The notes: generated by a model not told the origin, from the letters alone. DNA of 64,000 bases from Vicinamibacterales bacterium (GCA_041659285.1 JBAZYO010000002.1:434001-498000); one strand, 5' to 3'; positions 52,322-62,177 are shown, counted from the first letter of the stretch. Numbers and translations: made by a program.

Positions 52322-55162
52322 CTACCACTGGAACCGCACGCCGACGCGCGCGGTGCGCGGGGCGAGGATGGCCGTCGGCCGCAGGAACGACGCGCCGGTC
52401 GCGACCGTGCGCGTTTCGACCGCGTTGGTGTTGGTGATGTTGAACAGGTCGAACATCAGGCGCAGGCGAGCCGGTCCGCCGACGTTGAAGGTCCGCTCGG
52501 CACGCAGGTCGACCACGGTGACGTTGTCATGGCGCCGCGAGTTGAGCGGCTCGGCGTTGATGGTGCCACTGTAGATCGCACCGGCCGCCGTCGCCGCCGC
52601 CGATCCCACCGAGATGGTGCGCGCGAAGTTGGCGCCGGCCTGGTGACGCACCAGCGGCGAGATCCGGATCTTCAACGGCGCCTCGTAGGTGCCCGACAGC
52701 TTGAAGTCCCAGCGCGACGTGTCCTGATCAAACGTGCCGTTCGGATCGTTCGGATACGCGCCCGGGAAGTCGTGCGCCCAGGTGTAGCTGCCCCCGATCT
52801 GCGCGGACCAGTTGTTGCCCTGGCGCTTGGCCATCGAGGCTTCCACGGTCTTATAGCGCGAGAACCGGCCCGTGTTCATGACCACGTTGGTGAGCGGGAA
52901 GCTGGAGGCCTGCGCGCTCGGCACGCCCAGCAGCTGGAGGGTGCGGTCGTCGGCGGTGCCCCTGACGCCGTCGGCGCCGATGTCGACGAAGTCAAACGGC
53001 ACGGTGTAGGCCGAAATCGGCCGGCCCGGCACATACGACGCGATCAGGTCGTCTTCAGTCTTGTAGACGAAGCCGAGGCGGGTGCCGATGGTCGAGGCAA
53101 TCTGCCGCTCCACATACAGCGACGCGTCGTAGGAGTACGGCTGGGTCGTGTTGGCGTCGAACTGGAGGGTACCGGCCAGCGACGTGCTGGTCACCGCGCC
53201 CTGTTCACCCATCTGGAAACGGCGATCACCATTGGCATCGGTCCAGTTGTAGGTGACGCTCTTGTTGGTCTGGTTCGGGTTGGCGCCGGCGCTCACGTCC
53301 GGACCGGGGTTGTGCCAGAACAGGCCGTAGCTGGCCTTGATCACGGTCTTGCCGTCACCGGCCACGTCGAAGGTGACACCGGCGCGCGGCGCGAACGAGT
53401 TCCAGGTAAAGAACGTGCGGGCGTCGAAGGTCTGCTCCGGCACGCTCACCGGGCCGTTGGTGAAAGCCAACTGCTGCTGCGAAGGCATGCGGCCGGTGTA
53501 GCGATCCCAGCGGACGCCGACGTTCAGCGTCAGGCGGCCCAGAGTCCAGGTGTCGTTGAGGAAGAGGTCCTGGGTATCGAGGTTGTTCACCACCAGCAGA
53601 TCCCCATCGTCGCTGGCGCGGCGGCCGCTGACCGACAACGCCGTGGGCACGCCGAAGACCACCGAGCTCGAGCGTCCGTTCGAGTAGATGTGCTCGACGT
53701 TGCCGCCGACGTTCTGCTGGCGGCCGCCCCACTGTGTCTCCTTGTAGATCTCGCCGCCGAACTTGATGGTGTGGCTGCCCCGCTTGGTGTCGAGGAAGTA
53801 GGTGGCGGCGCCGGTGACCTGCTTGCGGTCACGGTCGGTCTGGCTCTGGGCGTGCGCGCCGGTGAGCTGCAGCAGGCCGCTGTCGCGCCAGAAGTACTGC
53901 TCGTCGCTGTTGGTGCGGCGCGGATCGTAATAACCGAAGTCGCCGAAGCGGGCTTCGACGTAGAGCTTGTCGCTCAGCGTGCCGTTCCACTCGCCCTTGT
54001 AGACCCAGCTCGGCGACTCCTGCCGCACGGTCTGGCCCGCGTCGGTATAGGTATAGCCGCCGACGGGCAGCCGGTCCGGCTGAATCTTCATGTTCCACTG
54101 GTAGTAGCCAACCAGCTTGTGATGCTGGTTGAGCTGATACGTGGCTTTGAACGAGGGGTTGGTGTTCCAGGTGTCGAAGGTCTTGTCGAACGTGAACAGC
54201 GGCTGCTGCACGGCGTTGAACTGCTTGCGCCACGAGACGTGGAACCAGGCCTTGTCCTTCTTGATCGGGCCGCCGAAGTTCACGTTGGTGTCGTAGTACT
54301 TCTCGACCTCGTTGCTCCCGGGACGCAGGCCTGCCGAGAGCTGGTCGGCCGACAGGTTCGAGGTCTGGAACGAGTTGTTGTAGAAGTCCTGGTAAAACTC
54401 GCCCGAGAAGCGGTTGCTGCCCGACTTGCCGAGAAACTGCGACTGCACGCCCGGCGTCGCGGCCTCAGCGCCCTGCCCGGCCACGCCGAGGAACACTTCC
54501 TCGAACGAGCCGTAGTCGAAGTAGAAGCCGGCGCCGCCGGTGCCCTCGGTCGTGTTGATGCCCTCGACCGAGACGCGCACCTGGCCGGTGAGGCCGTACG
54601 AGGTATAGCCGGTCTGGGTCCCGGCGCGATTGCCGCCGACGTCGATGCGGCTCATCACCACGCCGGGGGTCGCCGCCAGCAGCGCCCACATGTCGCGGCC
54701 GTTCGGAATCGAGTTGAGCTGCTCCAGCTTGAAGTTCTGCTGCACGCGCGTGGCGGTGGTATCGATCACGGGCGAGGCGCCCGAGACGGTCACCGTTTCC
54801 TGCAGCGTGGCCAGGGCCATGTCGGCGTTGATGTTGGCGGTAAAGCCGAGCGACACCTGAACGCCATCGCGCTTCACGGTGTTGAAGCCGGCCAGCTCGA
54901 ACGACAGCGAGTAGACGCCGGGCGGCACCGCGGGAAAGCGATAGCTGCCGTTCTCATTGGTGACCTGCGTCTGCACGCCGATCATCGACGGGCTCGTGGC
55001 CGTCACCGTCACGCCGGGCAGCACGGCGCCGCTCGAATCCGCAGCGCGGCCCTGGATGGTGCCGGTGCTGCTCGCGCCGCCGCCCTGGGCGGCAACGGTA
55101 CTGGGAATGAACAGGCCGATGGCCAGGACGGCCACCAGGCTCCAAACGGTCTTTCGGGTCAT
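52322..55162 (-). CDS. TonB-dependent receptor with carboxypeptidase-regulatory domain (Oar-like)
   Basis: 946 residues from ATG 55162 (MTRKTVWSLVAVLAIGLFIP, a signal peptide). Residues 33-115 form a carboxypeptidase-regulatory-like fold (GTIQGRAADSSGAVLPGVTV). A plug domain follows (VIDTTATRVQQNFKLEQLN, SIPNGRDMWALL), then a beta-barrel ending in VRFQW, the aromatic terminus needed for outer-membrane insertion. Acidobacteria carry many such receptors for large substrates; the ligand is unknown. No TonB/ExbBD is in the window. Confidence 0.92.
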   Translation of the reverse strand: MTRKTVWSLVAVLAIGLFIPSTVAAQGGGASSTGTIQGRAADSSGAVLPGVTVTATSPSMIGVQTQVTNENGSYRFPAVPPGVYSLSFELAGFNTVKRDGVQVSLGFTANINADMALATLQETVTVSGASPVIDTTATRVQQNFKLEQLNSIPNGRDMWALLAATPGVVMSRIDVGGNRAGTQTGYTSYGLTGQVRVSVEGINTTEGTGGAGFYFDYGSFEEVFLGVAGQGAEAATPGVQSQFLGKSGSNRFSGEFYQDFYNNSFQTSNLSADQLSAGLRPGSNEVEKYYDTNVNFGGPIKKDKAWFHVSWRKQFNAVQQPLFTFDKTFDTWNTNPSFKATYQLNQHHKLVGYYQWNMKIQPDRLPVGGYTYTDAGQTVRQESPSWVYKGEWNGTLSDKLYVEARFGDFGYYDPRRTNSDEQYFWRDSGLLQLTGAHAQSQTDRDRKQVTGAATYFLDTKRGSHTIKFGGEIYKETQWGGRQQNVGGNVEHIYSNGRSSSVVFGVPTALSVSGRRASDDGDLLVVNNLDTQDLFLNDTWTLGRLTLNVGVRWDRYTGRMPSQQQLAFTNGPVSVPEQTFDARTFFTWNSFAPRAGVTFDVAGDGKTVIKASYGLFWHNPGPDVSAGANPNQTNKSVTYNWTDANGDRRFQMGEQGAVTSTSLAGTLQFDANTTQPYSYDASLYVERQIASTIGTRLGFVYKTEDDLIASYVPGRPISAYTVPFDFVDIGADGVRGTADDRTLQLLGVPSAQASSFPLTNVVMNTGRFSRYKTVEASMAKRQGNNWSAQIGGSYTWAHDFPGAYPNDPNGTFDQDTSRWDFKLSGTYEAPLKIRISPLVRHQAGANFARTISVGSAAATAAGAIYSGTINAEPLNSRRHDNVTVVDLRAERTFNVGGPARLRLMFDLFNITNTNAVETRTVATGASFLRPTAILAPRTARVGVRFQW

Positions 55163-55226
55163 GTGGGAAAAGCCTCCGGGAGTTACGCAGTTGGTGGTGC
55201 AAGACAAGAGGACAAGCCCTTGTATT

Positions 55227-55649
55227 CTACGCGCCCGGTATGGTGACCGGGTCGCCTTTCTTGGTGAACACAATCGCCAGGATCTTCGCCGGCTGCGTGG
55301 TGCTGGCGTTGCCCGACGTCGAATGCACATCGCCGGGCCCCTCGAACGACTCGAAGAACATCTGCCCCTGCGAAAACACCGCCGGCGCCTGGTCGTTGAC
55401 CGCGAACCGATACTGCCCTTCGAGCACGTAGCCGATCACGAAGCCCGGGTGGCGGTGCTGGCCCGACGCTTCGCCGGGCGGATAGCTGACCTCGGTGGCC
55501 GTCATCTGCCAGCCGTCAAGGTTGACCCTGGGTGCGTCCTTCTGCGCCAGCGGTTTCGACGATGGCGCGGCACCGGCGTCGCGGGTGGCGATCAGTGACG
55601 CGGCCAGGCCCATCAGCCCGGCGGTGATGAAGTCTCGGCGGTCGCTCAT
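55227..55649 (-). CDS. Exported cupin-domain protein
   Basis: 140 residues with an RRDFITAG Tat-like N-terminus and a signal ending near residue 28. Cupin motifs are HRHPGFVIGYVLEGQYRF and the second GDVHSTSGN; the His residues could hold one metal. Function is unknown. It is 41 nt downstream of the CocE-type gene, with a UUCG hairpin and a GGAGG site in the gap. Confidence 0.85.
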   Translation of the reverse strand: MSDRRDFITAGLMGLAASLIATRDAGAAPSSKPLAQKDAPRVNLDGWQMTATEVSYPPGEASGQHRHPGFVIGYVLEGQYRFAVNDQAPAVFSQGQMFFESFEGPGDVHSTSGNASTTQPAKILAIVFTKKGDPVTIPGA

Positions 55650-55660
55650 GCTGGTCCTCC

Positions 55661-55680
55661 GGCGGCACCGAAGTGCCGCC
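55661..55680 (-). promoter_or_regulatory. Intercistronic UUCG tetraloop hairpin
   Basis: On the minus strand GGCGGCAC-TTCG-GTGCCGCC forms an 8-bp stem capped by a C(UUCG)G tetraloop, between the CocE-type stop (55690) and the cupin ribosome-binding site. A degenerate relative (ggcggccctgaagtgccgcc) sits at 49499-49518, next to the end of 49530-50747. Confidence 0.65.
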
Positions 55681-55689
55681 CTTCTGGCA

Positions 55690-57639
55690 TTACTTGCGGA
55701 CGACCGTGACCGTCACGGCCGACGGGTATTGCTTCGAGTGGTGCACCACGTTTCTCGCCACCACACCCTTGGCCTCGTCGTAGTTCCTGCCGCCGGTGTT
55801 CAGGTTGCGATCGAAACGCGGGAAGTTGCTGCTCGACACCTCGATGCGCAGGCGGTGCCCGGGCGCGAAATAGTTGCTGGTGGTGAGCGGCTGGAGCGTC
55901 ACCTTGTAGACCTTGTCCTTCTCCATCCACACCAGCGGCTTGTCGTAGCCCTCGCGGTAGCGCATCCGCTGGATGGATTCGTCGAGGTTGAACGCCCGGC
56001 CGTCGGGATAGACATCGAGCACCTTGACAGTGAAGTCGGTGTCCCTGGCGTCTGACGACACGTAGAGCGTCGGCGTGATCGGCCCGCTGACCTCGAGGCC
56101 GTCCTTGAACGGCTCCGAGGTGTAAACCAGGATGTCGTACCGCGACTCCATCTTCCGTTGATCGAACGACCCCGCGGTGATGGCATTGCCGGTGCAGCAG
56201 ACGTTGCCGCCGTAGGACGGCACCGGGTTCATCGGGTCGTAGGTGAAGGCATCCGGCTTGTTCGCATCCGGCGGCGTCGAGGCCAGCAGCCCGTCGCCGT
56301 TCAGCGAGTTGGCGCCGCCGCCGCTCGACAGGTGGAACGTCATCGGCTGGGCGCCGGCCGGCGGCCACACCTCCGAGGTCTGCCACTTGTTGCTGCCCAT
56401 CGTGAAGTAGGTGACCTTCGCCTGCTTCTCGATGCGGCCATTGGCATCACCCTTCAGGAACTTGTCGAAGAAGCCGTAGACCAGTTCGTTGTAGTCGAGA
56501 CGCGCGTCGCCCATGCTGCGCTCGCCGACCACGGTGTTCTCGGTGGCGCGGGTAAAGGAGCAATGCGCCACCGGGGCGATCACCGCCCACTGCTGGTTGG
56601 CGACTTCGCCCTTCGCCGTGCGCCGCACCTGGTTGAACATCTCGAGGTTGGGGCCCACCGAGACGTCGTACCAGGACATGAACCAGAGGCCGGGCACGTT
56701 GAGGGCCATGTCGTCGTGCCACAGGCCGCCCTTGCGCCACGCGTCTGAGGCGGGTTCGCGCTGCTGCATCATGCCGCCGGTTTCCACCGGCATGCGGTCG
56801 GCGAAGATCCCGCGCGGGCCGCCGACGTTCTTTATGATGTCCTGCGTCGGCAGGTGCCACAGCGCCTTGTCCCAGTCCACCGGCGGCATCCGCGGCGCCA
56901 GGTCGAACAGCCGCGACGCCGCGATCAGCTCTTCCCGCGGCGTGTCTTTCGGGAACATCGGCCGCACCTGGTTCTGCTCGCCGTAGATCCAGGTGATGAA
57001 GAGCATCTGCATGGCGCCGCCGCGGTACCAGTTGCCCTGCTCCCAATACGGACCGACCTTGCCGACGCCGGCGCCGAAGCCCTGCACGTTCATGGCGGCA
57101 AAGCCGGGATGCCCGAGCGACGCCACCGCCGGCTGCCACTCCGCGGTGGATGAACACCCGGTGGTGCCGAGCTTGCCGTTGGACCACGGCTGCTTGGTGA
57201 GGTAGTCAATCGTCTCGTAACCGTCGGTGATGGGCGCGCCGAGGATGTCGTAGTTGCCCTCGGAGAAGAAATGACCGCGCTCGTTCTGCCCAACGTACGC
57301 GTAGCCGCGCTTGACCGCTGCCAGAATCGTGCTCATGTCGGCCGGCACGCCGTTGCGGACATCCCAGAAGTTGAAGTTGTAAGGGGTCTTGACGAAAACG
57401 ATTGGCACCTTGCCCGCGGCATTCTTCGGCCGGTAGATGTCGGTGGCGAGCCGCACGCCGTCCCTCATCGGGATCATCACGCGCCGTTCGACGACGGTGA
57501 TGCTCTGGAGTTCGGCTTCGAGATCCTTCCGTCGTTGCTGTTCGGCGGGTGTGAGGGTGCCCTGCTGCGCTGGCAGGGCGATGCTGAGAAGAACGAGCGT
57601 GGCGACGAGCGCCCCTGTGAATCGATGGAACGAAGTCAT
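55690..57639 (-). CDS. CocE/NonD-family (S15) hydrolase, exported
   Basis: 649 residues from ATG 57639 with an AGAGGA site upstream; signal peptide 1-24. The S15 alpha/beta-hydrolase core includes [32 protein letters not shown] and the nucleophile region [11 protein letters not shown]. Later come [12 protein letters not shown] (His candidate) and a C-terminal jelly-roll domain ([20 protein letters not shown]). The family hydrolyses acyl esters or X-Pro peptides. The nucleophile motif differs from the common GxSYxG, so the substrate is open. Confidence 0.88.
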   Translation of the reverse strand: MTSFHRFTGALVATLVLLSIALPAQQGTLTPAEQQRRKDLEAELQSITVVERRVMIPMRDGVRLATDIYRPKNAAGKVPIVFVKTPYNFNFWDVRNGVPADMSTILAAVKRGYAYVGQNERGHFFSEGNYDILGAPITDGYETIDYLTKQPWSNGKLGTTGCSSTAEWQPAVASLGHPGFAAMNVQGFGAGVGKVGPYWEQGNWYRGGAMQMLFITWIYGEQNQVRPMFPKDTPREELIAASRLFDLAPRMPPVDWDKALWHLPTQDIIKNVGGPRGIFADRMPVETGGMMQQREPASDAWRKGGLWHDDMALNVPGLWFMSWYDVSVGPNLEMFNQVRRTAKGEVANQQWAVIAPVAHCSFTRATENTVVGERSMGDARLDYNELVYGFFDKFLKGDANGRIEKQAKVTYFTMGSNKWQTSEVWPPAGAQPMTFHLSSGGGANSLNGDGLLASTPPDANKPDAFTYDPMNPVPSYGGNVCCTGNAITAGSFDQRKMESRYDILVYTSEPFKDGLEVSGPITPTLYVSSDARDTDFTVKVLDVYPDGRAFNLDESIQRMRYREGYDKPLVWMEKDKVYKVTLQPLTTSNYFAPGHRLRIEVSSSNFPRFDRNLNTGGRNYDEAKGVVARNVVHHSKQYPSAVTVTVVRK

Positions 57640-57683
57640 GCTGGCCGTCCTCTGATGATGTGACTGCCGGCAAGTATAGGCCA

Positions 57684-59099
57684 TCACCCATGGTCAGTGG
57701 CGTGAGGCCGTGCCATGCGTTCGGGGCGGACCCATTCGTCAAACTGCCGAGTCGTGACGTGTCCTGACGCGATGGCGGCGTCGCGCAAGGCGAGGCCCTG
57801 GCGGTGGGCCGCGAGCGCGATCGCCGCCGCGCGCTCGTAGCCGATATGCGGGGTGAGCGCGGTGACCAGCATGAGTGACTGTTCCAGGTGCTCGCGGATG
57901 CGCGCCTCGTCGGCTTCGAGCCCGCGGGCGCAGAACGTCTCGAACGAGGTCGCGGCATCGGCCAGCAGCGCGATCGACTCGAGCACGTTGTGCAGGATCA
58001 CCGGCTTGAACACGTTCAGCTGAAACTGGCCCTGCGAGTTGGCGAAGGCGACGGCGGCGTCGTTGCCGTGCACGTGCACGGCCACCATGGTCAGGGCCTC
58101 GCACTGGGTCGGGTTGATCTTGCCCGGCATGATCGACGAGCCCGGCTCGTTTTCAGGCAGCCGCAACTCGCCGATGCCGGCGCGCGGGCCCGAGGCGTAG
58201 AGGCGGACGTCGTTCGCCATCTTCATCAGCGCCCCGGCCAGGCCGCGCAGCGCGCCGCTGGTGGCGGCCATGGCGTCGTGGCTCGAGAGCGCCGCGACGT
58301 GGTTGCGGGTCTCGTGAAACGGCAGGCCGGTGTCTTCGGCGAGGCACCGCGACGCGGTGGCGCCGAACTTCGGATGCGCGTTCAATCCGGTGCCGACGGC
58401 CGTGGCTCCCAGGGCGAGCGCATGCAGGCCGGGCAGTGTGGCGGTGACGCCGGCCAGCGTGTCGTCGATCTGCGCGACCCAGCCGCCGACGACATCCCCG
58501 AGTGAAATCGGCACCGCGTCCTGCAGGTGGGTGCGGCCGACGATGACGATGCGCTCGAAGTCGCGCGCCTTCTTCGCCAGCGTGTCGCGCAGCGCGGTGA
58601 CGGCCGGCACGAGGCGGTGCACGACCTGCTCGGTGGTGGCGAGATGCATGACGACGGGAAAGCCGTCGTTCGACGATTGTCCGCGATTGACGTGATCGTT
58701 CGGGTGCACCGGCGCGTGCGAACCGAGAGGCGCGCCGGCGAGTTGATTGGCGCGGTTGGCAATCACCTCGTTGGCGTTCATGTTGGTCTGGGTGCCCGAA
58801 CCGGTCTGGAACACCACCAGTGGGAACTCGGCGTCCAGCGCGCCGGCGATCACTTCGTCCGCGGCGCGCGCGATCAACGCACCTCGCTCCGCTGACAACT
58901 CGCCCAGTTCGACATTGGCGCGCGCGGCGGCCCTTTTGAGCAACCCGAGGGCGCGAATCACCGGACGGGTCCACGTCAACCGCTCCACGCCGATGGCGAA
59001 GTGATGGCGCGACCGCTCCGTCTGCGCGCCCCATAACCGCTCAGCTGGCACCTCGACCGGTCCGAGAGCATCGTGTTCGGTGCGAGTCATAGCAACCAT
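57684..59099 (-). CDS. fumC: Class II fumarate hydratase
   Basis: 471 residues, normal length. Characteristic stretches are [33 protein letters not shown], the [14 protein letters not shown] loop, [14 protein letters not shown] and the signature [17 protein letters not shown] with the catalytic Ser. It interconverts fumarate and malate in the TCA cycle, in the cytoplasm. ATG 59090 ([10 protein letters not shown]) is an equally good start and aligns with other FumC proteins. Confidence 0.95.
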   Translation of the reverse strand: MVAMTRTEHDALGPVEVPAERLWGAQTERSRHHFAIGVERLTWTRPVIRALGLLKRAAARANVELGELSAERGALIARAADEVIAGALDAEFPLVVFQTGSGTQTNMNANEVIANRANQLAGAPLGSHAPVHPNDHVNRGQSSNDGFPVVMHLATTEQVVHRLVPAVTALRDTLAKKARDFERIVIVGRTHLQDAVPISLGDVVGGWVAQIDDTLAGVTATLPGLHALALGATAVGTGLNAHPKFGATASRCLAEDTGLPFHETRNHVAALSSHDAMAATSGALRGLAGALMKMANDVRLYASGPRAGIGELRLPENEPGSSIMPGKINPTQCEALTMVAVHVHGNDAAVAFANSQGQFQLNVFKPVILHNVLESIALLADAATSFETFCARGLEADEARIREHLEQSLMLVTALTPHIGYERAAAIALAAHRQGLALRDAAIASGHVTTRQFDEWVRPERMARPHATDHG

Positions 59100-59159
59100 T
59101 GTGAACTATTCGGCAGGTGACCTCACCCTTCGAGGGCGGCGCGCACCGCGGCGAGCGCG

Positions 59160-59203
59160 GCCCCGCCGAAGCGGACTTGACGGCGTTTGGCCGCGAAGGC
59201 GGA
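59160..59203. repeat. Palindromic repeat copy upstream of efpL
   Basis: GGCCCCGCCGAAGCGGAC ... TTGGCCGCGAAGGCGGAC, a copy of the family that is inserted in frame at 5016-5092. It ends 9 nt before the TAGAAT box (59212-59217) and thus provides the -35 region of the following gene. Confidence 0.6.
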
Positions 59204-59211
59204 CACCTTGA

Positions 59212-59217
59212 TAGAAT
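59212..59217 (+). promoter_or_regulatory. Putative -10 box for a leaderless efpL transcript
   Basis: TAGAAT with 6 nt to ATG 59224. The GGAGG that overlaps this spacer is too close to that ATG to serve as a normal ribosome-binding site. Confidence 0.45.
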
Positions 59218-59223
59218 GGAGGG

Positions 59224-59799
59224 ATGCCCGCACTGATGGAAGCCATCGAGATCAAGCGCAAGGCGTACTTCGAGTACGAGAACGCCCCGTATCACTGCCT
59301 GGACGTGGAGGTGTCAAAGCCCACGGCCCGCGGCGGCCAGACGCTGGTGCGGCTGAAGATGCGCAACCTGCTTACCCGCGCCGTCTTCGACAAGACCTTC
59401 AAGGCCGGGGAGAAGTTCGCCGAGCCCGACCTGGTGATGTCGTCGGCGACCTTCAGCTACGCCGATGCCGACGGCTTCCACTTCATGGACCAGGGAACGT
59501 TCGAGACGCACACCCTCAGCGCCGACATCCTCGGCGAGGACCGCGGGCTGCTGGTGGACAACGTCGAAGTGCAGATTCACCGCTACAACGGCCAGCCGAT
59601 CGGCATCGTCTTTCCGCCGCACGTCGAGCTGAAGGTGGCGTCCACCGAGATGGGCGTGCGCGGCAACACCGCGAGCGGCAGCGTGACCAAGCCGGCGGTG
59701 CTCGAGACCGGCCTCGAGATCCAGGTCCCACTGTTCATCAAGGAAGGCGAGCTCGTGAAGGTCCACACCGAAACACGGGCATTCGCCGGCCGAGCGTAG
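59224..59799 (+). CDS. efpL: Elongation factor P-like protein EfpL (YeiP)
   Basis: 191 residues, the usual length. It has three EF-P domains: a KOW-like start (IEIKRKAYFEYENAPYHCLD), the loop SKPTARGGQTLVRLKMRNLL, and a C-terminal VTKPAVLETGLEIQVPLFI ... TETRAFAGRA. The PTARG loop and the C-terminus match YeiP/EfpL rather than canonical EF-P, whose loop carries the modified Lys or Arg. It relieves ribosome stalling at proline stretches. An alternative start is ATG 59236. Confidence 0.88.
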   Translation: MPALMEAIEIKRKAYFEYENAPYHCLDVEVSKPTARGGQTLVRLKMRNLLTRAVFDKTFKAGEKFAEPDLVMSSATFSYADADGFHFMDQGTFETHTLSADILGEDRGLLVDNVEVQIHRYNGQPIGIVFPPHVELKVASTEMGVRGNTASGSVTKPAVLETGLEIQVPLFIKEGELVKVHTETRAFAGRA

Positions 59800-59808
59800 T
59801 CCTTCGCT

Positions 59809-59837
59809 GATTTGGTGATTTGGTGATTTGGTGATTT
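59809..59837. repeat. Tandem 8-bp repeat (gatttggt)
   Basis: About 3.6 copies of gatttggt in the short gap between the convergent efpL and outer-membrane protein genes. Confidence 0.8.
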
Positions 59838-59846
59838 GCCCTCTGC

Positions 59847-60455
59847 TCAGAGCCGGAGCAGCAGCCCGATCGACGCGCGGGTGTAGCTGATGCGGCGGCC
59901 CACGTGGGCCAGCGAGCCGTCATCGCCCGTGAAGCTGTGGACGTGGCGCACGTCGAAGCGGACCCCGACGATGTTGGTCAGCAGGCCCTGCGCGCCGATG
60001 CCGATCTTGTAGGCCGGCACCGTTCGGCGAACGACCAGGACCTCCAGCAGGTCGTTGGACTGCGCGTTGATCAACCCCACCCCACCGACGATGTAAGGGC
60101 GCAAGCCGCCGCGGGTGACCGCGGCGGGCAGCGCCGCGATCACGCCCCCGGTGAGATCCAACACGTAGCTGCCCGGCTTGACCAGCGGCAAGCTCGAGTC
60201 GCGTTCGAAATAGCCCGGCACGTAGCCGAAGTCGGCCTCGTAGCCGAGCACGCCGTCGCCCAGCACGATGATCGAGCCGCCCATGGTGAAGGCCTTCTTC
60301 GCCGCGGCCAATTCGAGATCGACGATCGACGTGCCGCCGCCGAACTTCATGCCCATGAAGGGCGTGGCGAAGATCTCCTGGGCGCGCGCGGGCGCGGCCA
60401 GGGCAAAGAGCAGAATCCCGAGGACTGTCGCGTAGCGGAGGGCAGACGGCGGCAT
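59847..60455 (-). CDS. Outer-membrane beta-barrel protein
   Basis: 202 residues from ATG 60455 with a signal peptide (VLGILLFALAAPARA). Alternating hydrophobic strands follow (FMGMKFGGGTSIVDLEL, SIIVLGDGVLGYEADFGYVP, LRPYIVGGVGLINAQ) and the protein ends SIGLLLRL, fitting an OmpA/OmpW-like eight-stranded barrel. It starts 17 nt after the serine-hydrolase-like gene stop, so they may be co-transcribed. Function is unknown. Confidence 0.8.
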   Translation of the reverse strand: MPPSALRYATVLGILLFALAAPARAQEIFATPFMGMKFGGGTSIVDLELAAAKKAFTMGGSIIVLGDGVLGYEADFGYVPGYFERDSSLPLVKPGSYVLDLTGGVIAALPAAVTRGGLRPYIVGGVGLINAQSNDLLEVLVVRRTVPAYKIGIGAQGLLTNIVGVRFDVRHVHSFTGDDGSLAHVGRRISYTRASIGLLLRL

Positions 60456-60472
60456 GCGGCGGCAGTCGCAGT

Positions 60473-61531
60473 CTAGATGAAGAGGCGCAGGAAGATCTTC
60501 ACAAACGGCGAGTTGGCCACGTTGCCCTGCTCGAGGTTGTAGCCGGCGGCGAGGCCGCCGCTGTTGGCGAGCAGGATCAGGGTGAGGCGCTTGGACGGCA
60601 TCTTGAGGATCAGGGCCGACGCCGCATCCGGAATGTGACCGAAGCTCCAGACCAGCCGCTCTCTGGACGAGGTCTGCACGAACCAGCCGAGGCCGGTGGG
60701 CATGGTCAGACCGTTGAAGGTGGCGCCGGTCCACATCTGGTTCAGCGTGCTGGAGCTGAGGGGCACCCCGTTGTCGAGGGCCGCCTCGAAGCTGGCCAGG
60801 TCCCGGGCCGTGGAGACCATGCCGCCGGCGGCATCCAGTCCGTACGACGGGTATTCGGACTTCACGGCGTGACCGGACCGATCGATGCGATACGGGACCG
60901 CCACCCTCGCGAGCTGGCTGTTGTAGCGCGCGAGGCGGGCCGCGTCGAACAGGTTGCGGGCCGCCTGCCCTTCGGGCCGGCCCAGGTCGAGGCCTGGAAC
61001 GGACGACGTCATGGCCAGACGCTCGAGGATTTCCTCGGCGGCGGCGACGCGGAACGGCTGCCTGGTGCACGCCTCGACCACCGGCGTGAGTGCGGTGAAC
61101 CTGGCGGCGTCGTAGTTGAAGCGACCTTCGGAGGCATGGGCCAGCACGTGCCTCACCGAGGCATCGTCCGGGAAGGTGGGCACCCACCGGCGGATGCCGG
61201 TATCCACCTCGTCCACCCCCAACTGGCGCCGATCGGTGCAGATGCCAATGAGCACGCCGGTCATGGCCTGCGTCACGCCGCCAATGGGATAGGGCGTGTC
61301 CGGCCTGGCGGCAATCTTGTTTTCCACGTCCGCGTAGCCGTAACCCCGTTCCCATTCGACACGGCTGTTTCGCACGATCAGGGCCGACAGGCCGGGCATG
61401 CCGATCTGCTGGGCGAGCGGCTCGAGGTAGCGCTCGAAGATCTGGTAGGGCAACTCCTGGGCAGACCCCGCCGGAGCCAACAAAATGCTGGCGCCAATGG
61501 CCGCGATGACCGAAAATAGGCGGAGTTTCAT
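60473..61531 (-). CDS. Beta-lactamase/class C-fold protein lacking the SxxK nucleophile
   Basis: 352 residues with a signal peptide (1-24). The fold is that of class C beta-lactamase-type serine hydrolases (GLSALIVRNSRVEWERGYGYAD, VRHVLAHASEGRFNYDAA, GGMVSTARDLASFEAAL, NQMWTGA). At the nucleophile site, family members read like GSVTK, but here it reads GGVTQ, so both the catalytic Ser and Lys are missing. The YxN motif is YDA. The frame is intact, so it is likely a binding or regulatory pseudoenzyme rather than a decayed gene. Confidence 0.8.
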   Translation of the reverse strand: MKLRLFSVIAAIGASILLAPAGSAQELPYQIFERYLEPLAQQIGMPGLSALIVRNSRVEWERGYGYADVENKIAARPDTPYPIGGVTQAMTGVLIGICTDRRQLGVDEVDTGIRRWVPTFPDDASVRHVLAHASEGRFNYDAARFTALTPVVEACTRQPFRVAAAEEILERLAMTSSVPGLDLGRPEGQAARNLFDAARLARYNSQLARVAVPYRIDRSGHAVKSEYPSYGLDAAGGMVSTARDLASFEAALDNGVPLSSSTLNQMWTGATFNGLTMPTGLGWFVQTSSRERLVWSFGHIPDAASALILKMPSKRLTLILLANSGGLAAGYNLEQGNVANSPFVKIFLRLFI

Positions 61532-61613
61532 TAAGTTTTCTAGTTGATCCGGATCATATCAGCCCCAATCGGTCGAATCCTGTGTTAAAGTTTGGCCGAA
61601 TCTCGATTAGGTG

Positions 61614-62177
61614 ATGAACCGAACCCGTCCGTACTTCGTCCGAAATCTGGTCCGCGCGGCCTGTCTGCTGAGCTTGCTGGCGGTGTCTGCGGCCCCGGTG
61701 TCGGCCCAGGAGACCCTTCGCGTGCGGCCGCTCGTGCGCGACGGACGGGTGCTGGTCACCTTCACTCTTGATGGCGGGCTCACCGACGAAATGAAGGCGG
61801 TGGTCCAGAGCGGCCTCCGCACCGTGTTCACCTACACGGTCGAACTCAAGCTCAAGGTGCCGGCGTGGGTGGATCGCACCGTGGCCTCGGCCGTGGTCTC
61901 GACCAGCGTGGACTTCGACAACCTCACCCGCCGCCACACGATTTCCCAGGCCCTCAACGGCCGCGTCGAAGGCTCGTTCGTGGTGGAAGACCCGGCGCAG
62001 GTCGCGCAGATGGTCACCAACTTCGACCGCCTGCCGCTGTTCGACACCAAGCTCCTCGAAGCCAACCGCGAATACTACGTGCTGGTCCGCGCCGACGCCC
62101 GTCCGCGCAGCACCGCGGGGCTCTGGCCCTGGTCCGGCACGGCCAGCGGCTCGGCCAAGTTCACGTTCCTCAAGTAG
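61614..62177 (+). CDS. Exported DUF4390-like protein
   Basis: 187 residues with a signal peptide (about 12-32). The mature domain (LRVRPLVRDGRVLVTFTLDG, GLRTVFTYTVELKLKVP, WVDRTVASAVVSTSVDFDNL, YYVLVRADARPRST) matches DUF4390-like exported proteins of unknown function. ATG 61614 is chosen over the adjacent GTG 61611. The SUI1-type gene starts 20 nt downstream. Confidence 0.75.
   Translation: MNRTRPYFVRNLVRAACLLSLLAVSAAPVSAQETLRVRPLVRDGRVLVTFTLDGGLTDEMKAVVQSGLRTVFTYTVELKLKVPAWVDRTVASAVVSTSVDFDNLTRRHTISQALNGRVEGSFVVEDPAQVAQMVTNFDRLPLFDTKLLEANREYYVLVRADARPRSTAGLWPWSGTASGSAKFTFLK

Noticed and set aside
51905..55246. A plus-strand open frame of over 1100 codons
   Set aside because: It is antisense to the TonB receptor and its composition is Arg/Ala/Gly/His-rich, as expected for a shadow frame in GC-rich DNA. 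It has no recognisable domain or start signal.
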